Source: Hamadaea tsunoensis DSM 44101
GTDB taxonomy: Bacteria > Actinomycetota > Actinomycetes > Mycobacteriales > Micromonosporaceae
Assembly (NCBI RefSeq): GCF_000428945.1
Contig: NZ_AUAX01000025.1
Coordinates: 1 to 64,000 of the forward strand
Direction of reading: 5' to 3'
Length of the DNA stretch: 64,000 nt
Each line of letters begins with the position of its first letter. Position 1 is the first letter of the stretch. Below the pieces are notes generated by a model. That model did no database searches and was not told the origin of the DNA. It worked only from the letters and a program-made list of their open reading frames with translations. Of the stretch, positions 17,663 to 26,262 are shown one piece after another. A program made the position numbers and the translations under genes.

Positions 17663-18601
17663 TTGGTCACGCTGCACCAGCTGCGGTGCTTCCTCGCGAC
17701 GGTCGAGCACGGGTCGTTCACGGCCGCCGCGGCGGACCTCGGTTACGCGCAGCCCTCGATCTCCGAGCAGGTACGCCTGCTCGAACAGGCCCTCGGCGCG
17801 CCCCTGTTCCGCCGGGCCGGCCGGGGTCTCGTGCCGACCGAGGAGGCCCTGACGCTCCAGCCGTACGCGGCCGCGGCACTGGCCACCGTGGACGAAGGAG
17901 CCCGGGCCGTCTCGTCCGTCCGCGACGTGCTCACCGGGACGGTCCGGTTCGGCATCTTCTCGACCTCCCGGTTCTACCTCGGTGCCGATCTGGTCGCCGA
18001 CGTGCTGGGCCGCCACCCCGGCGTACGCGTGGAGTTCGCCGGGCGCAACTCGGCCGAGGTGCTGGAGCATCTGCGCAAGGGCCGGCTGGAGGCGGCCGTG
18101 ATCGCGCTGCCCGTCGACGACGCCGAGATGGCCGTCACCAAGGTGATGCGGGACGAACTCGTCTACGTCAGCGCGGACCCCGAGCGGGTGGCCCGCCGCG
18201 TCACCGCCGCCGACCTCGCCTCCGCCCAGCTGGTCCTGTCCGAGCTGAGCTGGCGGGACGTCGACTCCACCCGGCACATGCTCGTACGCCTTCTCCAGGC
18301 GGCCGGGCACACGCTGCGTACGCGGGTCGAGGTCGAGGACACCGAGACGGCTCTCGACATCGCCGCGCGCGGGCTGGCCGACACCGTGACCTGGCGGGGG
18401 GTCCTGCACAAGCTGGGTGACCGGGCCCCGGCCGGGCTGCACTGGACCTCGCTGCGGCCGCGGCTCTACGAGGAGTTCGCCCTCGTGCACCGGCCGGACG
18501 CCCAGCTCTCGGCGGCCACCCGGGCGGTGGTCGAGATCGCCCTGGAGCGTACGCGCGCCCTCGACGCCGTCCTGCGTGAGCTGATCAGGACGTCACGTTA
18601 G
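17663..18601 (+). CDS. LysR family transcriptional regulator
   Basis: A 312-residue regulator with an N-terminal winged helix (TLHQLRCFLATVEHGSFTAA, then LGYAQPSISEQVRLLEQALG) and a C-terminal substrate-binding domain. TTG 17663 is chosen as start because GGGAGG ends five bases before it and no ATG or GTG is better placed. Divergent orientation to the EamA exporter is a classic LysR layout, implying control of that gene (inference). Its 3' end overlaps the convergent acetyltransferase by nine bases. Confidence 0.85.
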   Translation: MVTLHQLRCFLATVEHGSFTAAAADLGYAQPSISEQVRLLEQALGAPLFRRAGRGLVPTEEALTLQPYAAAALATVDEGARAVSSVRDVLTGTVRFGIFSTSRFYLGADLVADVLGRHPGVRVEFAGRNSAEVLEHLRKGRLEAAVIALPVDDAEMAVTKVMRDELVYVSADPERVARRVTAADLASAQLVLSELSWRDVDSTRHMLVRLLQAAGHTLRTRVEVEDTETALDIAARGLADTVTWRGVLHKLGDRAPAGLHWTSLRPRLYEEFALVHRPDAQLSAATRAVVEIALERTRALDAVLRELIRTSR

Positions 18602-19099
18602 GTCGGCGTACCAGTCGTTGCAGCGCAGCGGATTGCCGGGCGGGAACTCGAAGTCGCACGGCCCGGCCAGGGTGAAGCCGGCCTTGCGGCAGATCGCGTT
18701 CGAGGCCGGATTGTCCAGGCTCGGGTACGCGTGCAACGTGGCGTGCCGGTGCTGGTCGCGGGCACGCCCGATGATCAGCCGGGCGGCGGCGGTGGCGATG
18801 CCATGGCCCTGGTACTCCGGCAGGACCTTCCAGCCGGACTCGTAGACGCGCTCGCCCTGCCAGTCCCGGCTCCAGTAGCCGATGCTGCCGACGGACACCT
18901 CGGCGCCGTCCGGCCCGGTGCCGACGATGCGGAAGAACAGGCCCTCGGCCGGGTCGGTCATCGCCAGGTACTTCGCGTGCCGGTCGGCCAGCTTCGCCGG
19001 GCTCTCCGGGCCGCCGAGGTGTTCGGTCATCGCCGGGGCGTTGGTCCGCAGCAGCAGCGCGGAGTCGTCGTCGGACCAGTGTTCCAGCCGAATCTCCAT
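18593..19099 (-). CDS. GNAT family N-acetyltransferase
   Basis: A 168-residue acetyltransferase of the RimJ/RimL-like GNAT group. The acetyl-CoA loop motif is visible as VLPEYQGHGIATAAARLII near residue 95, followed by the typical LDNPASNAICRKAGF motif. The acceptor is unknown. The start ATG 19099 fits family length. The gene is convergent with and overlaps the LysR gene by nine bases; upstream of it lies palindromic repeat copy 3. Confidence 0.85.
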   Translation of the reverse strand: MEIRLEHWSDDDSALLLRTNAPAMTEHLGGPESPAKLADRHAKYLAMTDPAEGLFFRIVGTGPDGAEVSVGSIGYWSRDWQGERVYESGWKVLPEYQGHGIATAAARLIIGRARDQHRHATLHAYPSLDNPASNAICRKAGFTLAGPCDFEFPPGNPLRCNDWYADLT

Positions 19100-19161
19100 G
19101 CCCTCACCCTGCCACCCGCTCCCGACGTTTCCACCTGCTTTTCCGCCCGCCCGGCCTGCCT

Positions 19162-19236
19162 GATCCCGTTTGGATCAGGGAAATCACCCGAATCATGGCC
19201 CAAGATTCGGGGGAAAACCGTGATCCAAACCGGATC
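19162..19236. repeat. Interspersed palindromic repeat, copy 3
   Basis: The arm GATCCCGTTTGGATCA (19162-19177) pairs with 19221-19236 with one mismatch. The core (CACCCGAATCATGGCCCAAG) is identical to copy 1. It lies in the divergent gap between the acetyltransferase and the beta-helix protein. Confidence 0.9.
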
Positions 19237-19255
19237 TTGGGGGCGGCGCGCGGGG

Positions 19256-19499
19256 TGCAGAGAGCGCTTCACCGGGGAAACGGGCGTATCGACGGGGGAT
19301 CATGGGAGAGCGCTTGCCCAAGATCGGATAACATTTATTTCCGTCAGCCGCCGCGATGAATGGTGTCTCGAACAACAAATACGCTGGCCAGCGTACATGG
19401 AAAAGTCCGGCCATGATGGACGGATCGAAACGGCGGCGAAACATGGCCTTGACACGCGCGGAACGCGCGACGACTCTCTTCTGAGAGAGCGCTCCCTGG
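19256..19499. promoter_or_regulatory. Three LacI-type operator-like sites
   Basis: GAGAGCGCT recurs at 19256-19273, 19303-19320 and 19482-19499. The middle copy, TGGGAGAGCGCTTGCCCA, is almost palindromic and close to the CebR-type site TGGGAGCGCTCCCA. The cluster precedes the discoidin/beta-helix enzyme and suggests repression by a LacI-family sugar regulator; no such gene is inside the window. Confidence 0.55.
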
Positions 19500-19505
19500 C
19501 ACTAC

Positions 19506-19535
19506 CTCCGGGACCCGCCGGCGCGGGTCCCGGAG
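19506..19535 (+). promoter_or_regulatory. Strong leader hairpin
   Basis: CTCCGGGACCCGC (19506-19518) pairs perfectly with 19523-19535 across a CGGC loop. It sits between the operator cluster and the start at 19618, so it would be in the mRNA leader; there is no T-run after it, which argues against a simple terminator. Confidence 0.45.
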
Positions 19536-19617
19536 CCGCTCATCCCCCCGCGCGGGTGCCGCCGACCGTCCTTCGGCGGTGATCCCGCGTGCCCGGTCCC
19601 CCAACCAGGGAGATGTC

Positions 19618-22269
19618 ATGATCCCAACCCCCGCGCGCCCCGGTCGGGGCGTCAGACCCCGGCACGCGCTCGTCACGGCCTTCGCGGCCATGGCGCTCGC
19701 GGCCGTTTCGGCGATCGTCGTGACCACGATGCCGGCGCACGCCGCCGACACCCTTCTGTCCCAAGGCAAGACCGCGACCGCGTCGTCCACGGAGAACGCC
19801 GGCTCGGCGGCCGCCAACGCGGTCGACGGCAACACCGGCACGCGCTGGTCGAGCGCGTTCAGCGACCCGCAGTGGCTGCAGGTCGACCTCGGCCAGTCGG
19901 CGACCATCAGCTCGGTGGTCCTCAACTGGGAGGCCGCGTACGCGACCGCGTACCAGATCCAGGTGTCGGACAACGGCACGAGCTGGACGAACATCTACAG
20001 CACGACCACGAGCACGGGCGGCGTGCAGACGCTGACCGTGACCGGTTCGGGCCGCTACGTCCGGATGAACGGCACCGCCCGCGCGACCGGCTACGGGTAC
20101 TCGCTGTGGGAGTTCCAGGTCTACGGCTCGATCGGCGGCGGCACCGGCGGGTGCGGCACGGCCAACGCCTCGCTGGGCAAGACCGCGACGGCCTCGTCGA
20201 CCGAGAACGCCGGTACGCCGGCGTCCAGCGCGATCGACGGCAACACCGGCACCCGCTGGTCGAGCGCGTACAGCGACCCGCAGTGGATCCAGGTCGACCT
20301 CGGTTCGACCCAGTCCGTCTGCCAGGTGCTGCTGAACTGGGAGACGGCGTACGCGATGGCCTTCCAGATCCAGGTGTCCGACAACGCGTCGACGTGGACC
20401 TCGATCTACTCGACCACGACGAGCACCGGCGGCAACCAGACCCTGAACGTGACCGGCACCGGCCGCTACGTACGCGTGTACGGCACGGCCCGCTCGACCG
20501 GCTACGGCTACTCGCTCTGGGAGTTCGGCATCCACACGGGAACCTCGCCGACCTCCTCGCCCTCGACGCCGGTGTCCCCGTCGGCGTCGCCGAGTGCCGG
20601 ACCGAGCTCCTCCCCGCTGCCCGGCGGCGGACCGCTCGGCCCGAACGTGATCGTCTTCGAACCCGGCACCTCGGGCGCGACGATCCAGGCGAAGGTGGAC
20701 CAGATCTTCGCCCAGCAGGAGGCCAACCAGTTCGGCACGCAGCGCTACGAGATCCTGTTCAAGCCCGGCACCTACTCCGGATTCAACGCGCAGATCGGCT
20801 TCTACACGTCGATCGCCGGCCTCGGCCAGAACCCGGACCAGGTGCAGATCAACGGCGACGTGACCGTCGACGCGGGCTGGTTCCAGGGCAACGCGACGCA
20901 GAACTTCTGGCGTTCCGCGGAGAACTTCTCCATCACGCCGTCGGCCGGGTTCACCCGGTGGGCGGTCGCGCAGGCCGCACCGTTCCGGCGTATCGACGTC
21001 CACGGTGACCTCAACCTGGCGCCGAACGGCTACGGCTGGGCGTCCGGCGGCTACATCGCCGACAGCCGCGTCAGCGGAACCGTCGGCCCGTACTCGCAGC
21101 AGCAGTGGTACACCCGCGACAGCCAGATCGGCGGCTGGACCAACGGCGTGTGGAACATGGTGTTCTCCGGCGTACAGGGAGCTCCTGCCCAGGGCTTCCC
21201 GAACCCGGTCTACACCACGCTCGCCACCACTCCGGTCGTCCGGGAGAAGCCCTACCTGTACGTCGACTCGTCCGGCGCGTACCGGGTGTGGGTTCCGTCC
21301 CTGAAGACGAACAGCTCCGGCACGACCTGGGCGGGCGGCAACACGCCCGGCGGTTCGCTCCCGCTGTCGCAGTTCTACGTCGCGCAGCCGACCGACTCCG
21401 CGGCACGGATCAACCAGGCGCTCGCGCAGGGCCTCAACCTGCTCTTCACGCCCGGCATCTACCACGTCAACCAGACGCTGAACGTGACGCGCCCCGACAC
21501 CGTCGTCCTCGGACTCGGGTACGCCACGATCATCCCCGACAACGGCGTGAACGCGATGAGCGTCGCCGACGTGGACGGCGTCAAGATCGCGGGCCTGCTC
21601 TTCGACGCCGGTACGGTCAACTCGCCGTACCTGCTGCAGATCGGCGGGACCGGTTCGTCCGCGAGCCACGCGACCGACCCGACGACGATCCAGGACGTCT
21701 TCTTCCGGATCGGCGGCGCCGGCCCCGGCTCGGCCACGACCAGCCTGATCGTGAACAGCAACAACACGATCATCGACCACATCTGGGCGTGGCGCGCCGA
21801 CCATGGCGCGGGCGTCGGCTGGACCGCCAACCCGGCGGCCAACGGCCTCATCGTCAACGGCAACAACGTGACCGCGCTGGGCCTCTTCGTGGAGCACTAC
21901 CAGAACTACGAAGTGCTCTGGAACGGCCAGGGTGGCAAGACCATCTTCTTCCAGAACGAGATGCCCTACGACCCGCCGTCCCAGGCCGCCTGGCGGACCG
22001 GGGCCAACGGGTACGCCGCGTACAAGGTCGCCGACTCGGTGACCAGCCACGAGGCGTGGGGTCTGGGCAGCTACTGCAACTTCACCGCGGACCCGACCAT
22101 CGTCGCCGAGCACGGCTTCGAGGTGCCCAACAACGCCAACGTGAAGTTCCACGACATCCTCACCGTCTCGCTCGGTGGCAAGGGCTCGATCGCCCACGTC
22201 ATCAACAGCACCGGCGGCCCCGCCCAGGGCACCGCGACGGTACCGGTGAACGTGGTCAACTACCCGTGA
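19618..22269 (+). CDS. Secreted discoidin-domain beta-helix protein (putative glycan-active enzyme)
   Basis: An 883-residue secreted protein. A signal peptide ends near MPAHAAD. Two tandem F5/8 type C (discoidin, CBM32-like) modules follow at about residues 40-165 and 180-305, each with ASSTENAG, DGNTGTRWSSA and GYGYSLWEF. A Ser/Pro-rich linker leads to a domain of about 500 residues that reads as a right-handed parallel beta-helix (PGTYSGFNAQIGFYTSIAGL, PGIYHVNQTLNVTRPDTVVL). Proteins like this are often labelled adenylyl cyclase in databases; nothing cyclase-like is visible. I infer a polysaccharide-active enzyme or binder, perhaps GH55- or pectate-lyase-like. ATG 19618 follows AGGGAG. The operator cluster upstream supports sugar control. 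Confidence 0.75.
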   Translation: MIPTPARPGRGVRPRHALVTAFAAMALAAVSAIVVTTMPAHAADTLLSQGKTATASSTENAGSAAANAVDGNTGTRWSSAFSDPQWLQVDLGQSATISSVVLNWEAAYATAYQIQVSDNGTSWTNIYSTTTSTGGVQTLTVTGSGRYVRMNGTARATGYGYSLWEFQVYGSIGGGTGGCGTANASLGKTATASSTENAGTPASSAIDGNTGTRWSSAYSDPQWIQVDLGSTQSVCQVLLNWETAYAMAFQIQVSDNASTWTSIYSTTTSTGGNQTLNVTGTGRYVRVYGTARSTGYGYSLWEFGIHTGTSPTSSPSTPVSPSASPSAGPSSSPLPGGGPLGPNVIVFEPGTSGATIQAKVDQIFAQQEANQFGTQRYEILFKPGTYSGFNAQIGFYTSIAGLGQNPDQVQINGDVTVDAGWFQGNATQNFWRSAENFSITPSAGFTRWAVAQAAPFRRIDVHGDLNLAPNGYGWASGGYIADSRVSGTVGPYSQQQWYTRDSQIGGWTNGVWNMVFSGVQGAPAQGFPNPVYTTLATTPVVREKPYLYVDSSGAYRVWVPSLKTNSSGTTWAGGNTPGGSLPLSQFYVAQPTDSAARINQALAQGLNLLFTPGIYHVNQTLNVTRPDTVVLGLGYATIIPDNGVNAMSVADVDGVKIAGLLFDAGTVNSPYLLQIGGTGSSASHATDPTTIQDVFFRIGGAGPGSATTSLIVNSNNTIIDHIWAWRADHGAGVGWTANPAANGLIVNGNNVTALGLFVEHYQNYEVLWNGQGGKTIFFQNEMPYDPPSQAAWRTGANGYAAYKVADSVTSHEAWGLGSYCNFTADPTIVAEHGFEVPNNANVKFHDILTVSLGGKGSIAHVINSTGGPAQGTATVPVNVVNYP

Positions 22270-22306
22270 ACCGGTAGATCCGTACCACCCGCTCCCACGA
22301 AACAAG

Positions 22307-22337
22307 AGGGGCGGCCGCCTCCCACGCGGCCGCCCCT
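22307..22337 (+). terminator. Hairpin terminator after the beta-helix gene
   Basis: AGGGGCGGCCGC (22307-22318) pairs perfectly with GCGGCCGCCCCT (22326-22337), 38 bases after the stop codon. Confidence 0.75.
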
Positions 22338-22437
22338 TCGCCATCCTCGCCGACGCTCTGTGCGACATGGTCGTCGCGGATCGTCTGATGATCGACGGAG
22401 GTGGGACAGCATCTCGGCCACGCGCTAGGTTCCCTTC

Positions 22438-23643
22438 GTGGTGAGGCGTGTGGCGACCGTGGTTCTGGCCCTGCTGTGGGCCGGCTCCGTCGCGGCCCTC
22501 GCCACCGGCACCGTCGCCCGCCGGCCCGCCCTGCTCGCTCTGGCCGGCACGTCGCTGCTGCTCGTCGTGCTGGGCATGGTCGCCGTCCGGCGCCGTCGCG
22601 TACCACCGCCGCCGCCCGCCGTCGTGCGCGCCGGCGATCGGGTGGTCGGCCTCCCGCCGCGCGATCCGCACTTCGCCGGCCGCGAAGACCTGCTCGCCGC
22701 GCCGCCCAAGGTGATCACCGGGCCGCCGGGCAGCGGCACGTCCTCACTTGCCTTCGAGTACGCGTACCGGAGCGCTCACGAGTTCCAGTTCGTCGGTGTG
22801 CTGCACGCGTCCCGCCCGGAACTGCTCCCCGACCAGTACGCGAAACTGGCCGTGGCGCTCGGCGTACCGGCCGACGGTGTCGTGGCGGCGCTGGCGGACC
22901 ATCGACCGTGGCTGCTGATCTTCGACGACGCGGGCGGCCCGGCCGACATCGAGCACCTGCTACCGCCCGGCGGCCGGATCATCGTGACGTCGTCCGCGCC
23001 GGGCTGGAACGCGTACACCCTGGGTGGCTTGGAAGAACCGGCGGACTTCCTGCGCAGGCGCGCGGACCTCAGCCGCAAGGAAGCCGGGGCGCTGGCCGAG
23101 ACGGTGGGTGACCTGCCGCTGGCGCTGGAGCTCGCGGGCGCGTATCTCGCCGAGACCCGCGCGGACCCGCACGCCTACCTGGTACGCCTGCAGACGCTGC
23201 TCGTACGCGTTCCCGGCAACATCATGCTCGCGCTGTGGAGCCTGTCGGCGCAGCACCTGCGGGCGACGGCGCCGGACGCCTACCGGGCCCTGGAGATGTG
23301 GTCCTTCCTCGGCCCCGAACCGATCCCGCTGGCGGTGTTCGGCGACCTGGACCCGGACCCGGCCGTACGCCTCGGCCTGGCCCGCACCGACGGCGTGACC
23401 GTGACCGTCCACCCGCTCATCCAGTCCCTGGTACGCACCGCCCCCGACGTCCGCCGCCGCGAAAGCGCGACCTCGGCGGCGACGGCGTTGCGGGCCCACC
23501 TCACGGACGCCGCGGACGAGGTGTGGCGATCGGTGCTGCCGCACGTGCTGGCGGTTGTCGGAAGACCGGAGGTGGCGGGGGACCGCACGGTGTCGTGGCT
23601 CCTGCACCACGTCGAATTCCTGCGCGGCGACTCCGTGAGCTGA
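22438..23643 (+). CDS. Membrane-anchored NB-ARC-like protein with degenerate P-loop
   Basis: A 401-residue protein with two hydrophobic helices in residues 5-50, then an NB-ARC-like STAND nucleotide-binding region. The introductory motif is FAGREDLL. Walker A reads GPPGSGTSS, so the lysine that normally binds phosphate is a threonine. Walker B reads PWLLIFDDAGG, and a later GDLPLALELAGAYLAE matches the GxP motif. The usual C-terminal repeat sensor (TPR or WD40) is missing, and the protein ends soon after the winged-helix-like region. It may be inactive in ATP hydrolysis or a regulatory relic. The start is GTG 22438 or 22441. No obvious partner gene adjoins it. Confidence 0.65.
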   Translation: MVRRVATVVLALLWAGSVAALATGTVARRPALLALAGTSLLLVVLGMVAVRRRRVPPPPPAVVRAGDRVVGLPPRDPHFAGREDLLAAPPKVITGPPGSGTSSLAFEYAYRSAHEFQFVGVLHASRPELLPDQYAKLAVALGVPADGVVAALADHRPWLLIFDDAGGPADIEHLLPPGGRIIVTSSAPGWNAYTLGGLEEPADFLRRRADLSRKEAGALAETVGDLPLALELAGAYLAETRADPHAYLVRLQTLLVRVPGNIMLALWSLSAQHLRATAPDAYRALEMWSFLGPEPIPLAVFGDLDPDPAVRLGLARTDGVTVTVHPLIQSLVRTAPDVRRRESATSAATALRAHLTDAADEVWRSVLPHVLAVVGRPEVAGDRTVSWLLHHVEFLRGDSVS

Positions 23644-23644
23644 C

Positions 23645-23674
23645 CGGGCGGGAGGACGGCCGTCTCCCCGCCCG
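23645..23674. terminator. Hairpin between convergent genes
   Basis: CGGGCGGGAGGACGG (23645-23659) pairs with 23660-23674 with two mismatches. It lies between the NB-ARC-like gene and the convergent GH16 gene and can serve both. Confidence 0.55.
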
Positions 23675-23686
23675 ATCAACGCATCA

Positions 23687-24943
23687 TCAGGCCGGCAGGC
23701 TCCACTTCTGGTTGGCGCTGCCCGCGCACGCCCAGATCTGCAGCTGCGTACCGTCCGCCGAACTGGGGCCCGCGGCGTCGAGGCACTTGGCCGACTGCGG
23801 GTTGTAGTACTCGTTGATGCTCGTGTGCTGCCACACTTGCGCGCCGCTGCCGTTACAGTCCCACAGCTGCACCTTCGTCCCGTTCGCCGTGCCACCCGAG
23901 GCCACGTCCAGGCACTTCCCGAGTACGCGCAGGTTGCCGCCGCTGAACGTGAAGCTCTGAGCGGCGGTGCCGTTGCAGGTCCACAGCTGCGCCTTGGCTC
24001 CGTTGGCGGTGCTGGCCCCCGAGATGTCGACGCACTTGCCGCCGTACCCGGTGATCGCGTGGCCGCCCGTGCCGCCGCCGGTGTCCCAGCCGTACACGTG
24101 GACGTAGTCGACGGTCATCGTCTGCGGGAACGTCGTCGACCCGTTGGGCGAACCGGGCCAGTTACCGCCGACCGCCACGTTGAGCAGCATGAAGAACGGG
24201 TGGTCGAACACCCACTGGTTGCCGTTCGCGTCCGCGGGCGTACGCCGGCCGTACTGGATGCCGTCGATGTAGAACGTGATCGAGTCCGGCGCCCAGTCGA
24301 CGGCGTACGTGTGGAACCCGTCCGCCAGGGCCGCCCCGTTCGGCAGCGTGTACGCCTGCCCCAGCCCACAGCAGCCCGAGTAGCCGGGCCCGTGCAGGGT
24401 GCCGTGGACGGTGCCCGGCTCGTTGCCGACGTTCTCCATGATGTCGACCTCGCCGGACTGCGGCCAGCCGACGCTGCCGATGTTGTCGCCGAGCATCCAG
24501 AAGGCCGGCCACAGCCCCTGCCCGCGCGGAATCTTGATACGCGACTCGAACCGGCCGTACGTCTGCGTGAACTTGCCCTGCGTCTTCAACCGGGCCGACG
24601 TGTACTGACACGACCCGTACCAGCACGAATAGCCGCTGGGGTTGCCCGCGCGGGCGGTGATGACCAGATTGCCGCTGCCGTCGAGCGCGGCGTTGCTCGT
24701 GCTGGTGGTGTAGTACTCCAGCTCGTTGTTGCCCCAGCCGCCGCCACCGGTCTCGTACGCCCACTTCGACCCGTCGGGCGCCGAACCGGCCGCCCCGTTG
24801 AAGTCGTCGGACCAGGTCAGCCCGCCGACCGCGGCGAAGGCCGGCGTACTCGTGGGGGTGGTGAGGAGGGTCGCCACGAGCAAGGGCGCGGCGGCGAGGA
24901 AGAGTGCCTTGCGGCGCAGGGTTTTCAGCTCTTTCAGGGGCAT
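23687..24943 (-). CDS. Secreted GH16 endo-beta-glucanase with ricin-type lectin domain
   Basis: A 418-residue secreted enzyme. The signal peptide ends near TPAFAAVG. The GH16 catalytic domain spans about residues 40-285; its nucleophile and acid/base glutamates are in GEVDIMENVG, followed by WPAFWMLG upstream and HPFFMLLNVAVGGNWPG downstream. This motif with the extra Met is typical of laminarinase-type endo-1,3-beta-glucanases. A C-terminal beta-trefoil (CBM13/ricin-type) has three QxW-like repeats: AQLWTC, VQLWDC and LQIWAC. The likely substrate is beta-1,3-glucan of fungi or plants. ATG 24943 follows GGGAG. A good promoter lies at 25012-25041. Confidence 0.92.
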   Translation of the reverse strand: MPLKELKTLRRKALFLAAAPLLVATLLTTPTSTPAFAAVGGLTWSDDFNGAAGSAPDGSKWAYETGGGGWGNNELEYYTTSTSNAALDGSGNLVITARAGNPSGYSCWYGSCQYTSARLKTQGKFTQTYGRFESRIKIPRGQGLWPAFWMLGDNIGSVGWPQSGEVDIMENVGNEPGTVHGTLHGPGYSGCCGLGQAYTLPNGAALADGFHTYAVDWAPDSITFYIDGIQYGRRTPADANGNQWVFDHPFFMLLNVAVGGNWPGSPNGSTTFPQTMTVDYVHVYGWDTGGGTGGHAITGYGGKCVDISGASTANGAKAQLWTCNGTAAQSFTFSGGNLRVLGKCLDVASGGTANGTKVQLWDCNGSGAQVWQHTSINEYYNPQSAKCLDAAGPSSADGTQLQIWACAGSANQKWSLPA

Positions 24944-25011
24944 GGGCGGAAGCTCCCTTCGTGATGATCGCGGCCCGGGGGTCATGAGGGCGGGTGGGCC
25001 GGATCGATCGA

Positions 25012-25041
25012 AGGTTATGCCTCTGTAAATACTGTTGTCAA
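25012..25041 (-). promoter_or_regulatory. Sigma-70-type promoter of the GH16 gene
   Basis: On the minus strand TTGACA (25041-25036) is followed after 18 bases by TAACCT (25017-25012), about 70 bases before the GH16 start. The -35 box is a perfect consensus match and the -10 is fair. Confidence 0.55.
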
Positions 25042-25097
25042 TTCAAGCCGTGAAGTAAGGAGATGCCGCTGGGGGCATGCTCCGGCACAATGCCTTC

Positions 25098-25638
25098 ATG
25101 ATCCGCTACGGCATCCAGGACTACGAACCACGCTGGCTCAACGGCGTCGATGCCGTCAGACAGGAGCACGGCGAGCGACTGGCGGCCCTCGTCACACGGA
25201 CGCTCCGCCACGTCTGGGCGGTGTGGGATCTGGCGGACGACTCCTGGTTCGTGGACGCGCCGGTGCTGATGGACTTCGGATCCGAGCAGGTCGAGATCGA
25301 CCACCAGAAGTTGGACGACCTCTCCATCACCTGGAACACGATCGACCCCGCCCGCGCTATGGAGGATTCGTGGGACAACCTGACCTGGCGGCCCGCGCCC
25401 TTCCCTGAAGTCGAGGACCTGTGCGGTCGCCCGCTTCGTGCGGTCGAGCTGCTGGAATGGGTGGCTGATCGGCGCGATTTCGCGTACGGCAGCGTCGCTG
25501 TGGGATTCGACTTAGCGGCCGCGCTGGCTGACGATCTACAACGCCCTCGACGAGAACGGCTTCCAGTATCACGTGCCCGGCCCGGAATACCGTCGTCACC
25601 CCGTCGAGGCGGGTGGGGCACCTCGGCGCACTTCCTGA
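25098..25638 (+). pseudogene. Frameshifted hypothetical gene
   Basis: The reading frame from ATG 25098 (MIRYGIQDYEPRWLNG) has good codon usage until about 25515-25523, where coding character moves to the +1 frame. In that frame the text continues as RWLTIYNALDENGFQYHVPG and stops at TGA 25638, giving a protein of about 180 residues. The break falls in a GCGGCCGCG run, so a one-base insertion (or sequencing error) is likely. Reading on in the first frame would run through the rnpB gene, which is not plausible. The intact product is an acidic soluble protein of unknown function, possibly of the SMI1/immunity-like kind, but I cannot show that. Confidence 0.65.
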
Positions 25639-25652
25639 AAACCGTGGGGCGG

Positions 25653-26038
<386 letters not shown>

Positions 26039-26113
26039 CGCAGGTCAAGCTTAGCAGTCCATGATCAATTATGACGCGGGCCACCCCGCCGCCGGCGCCC
26101 GCCGGTGGGACCG

Positions 26114-26194
26114 CAAGATCCCGCTTGGATCAGGGAAAACCACGTAATCATGGCCCAAGATTCGGGTGATATCCCTGATCCAAGCGGGATCTTG
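26114..26194. repeat. Interspersed palindromic repeat, copy 4
   Basis: The 23-bp arm beginning CAAGATCCCGCTTGG (26114-26136) pairs perfectly with 26172-26194. Relative to copies 1-3 both arms carry the same compensated change (GTTTGG to GCTTGG with CCAAAC to CCAAGC). An extra fragment of the right arm, CCAAGCGGGATCTTGGG, follows at 26207-26223. It lies between rnpB and a divergent membrane-protein gene. Confidence 0.9.
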
Positions 26195-26262
26195 GGCGGG
26201 CCGCCGCCAAGCGGGATCTTGGGGGCGCCCGGCGGGGGAGATATACGGGTTACGATATGGGC

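Noticed and set aside
19618-22269. Adenylyl cyclase function
   Set aside because: No cyclase motif; the protein is secreted and reads as discoidin modules plus a beta-helix.
19540-22671. A 1043-residue antisense frame over the beta-helix gene
   Set aside because: Arg/Gly/Val-rich shadow without domain pattern.
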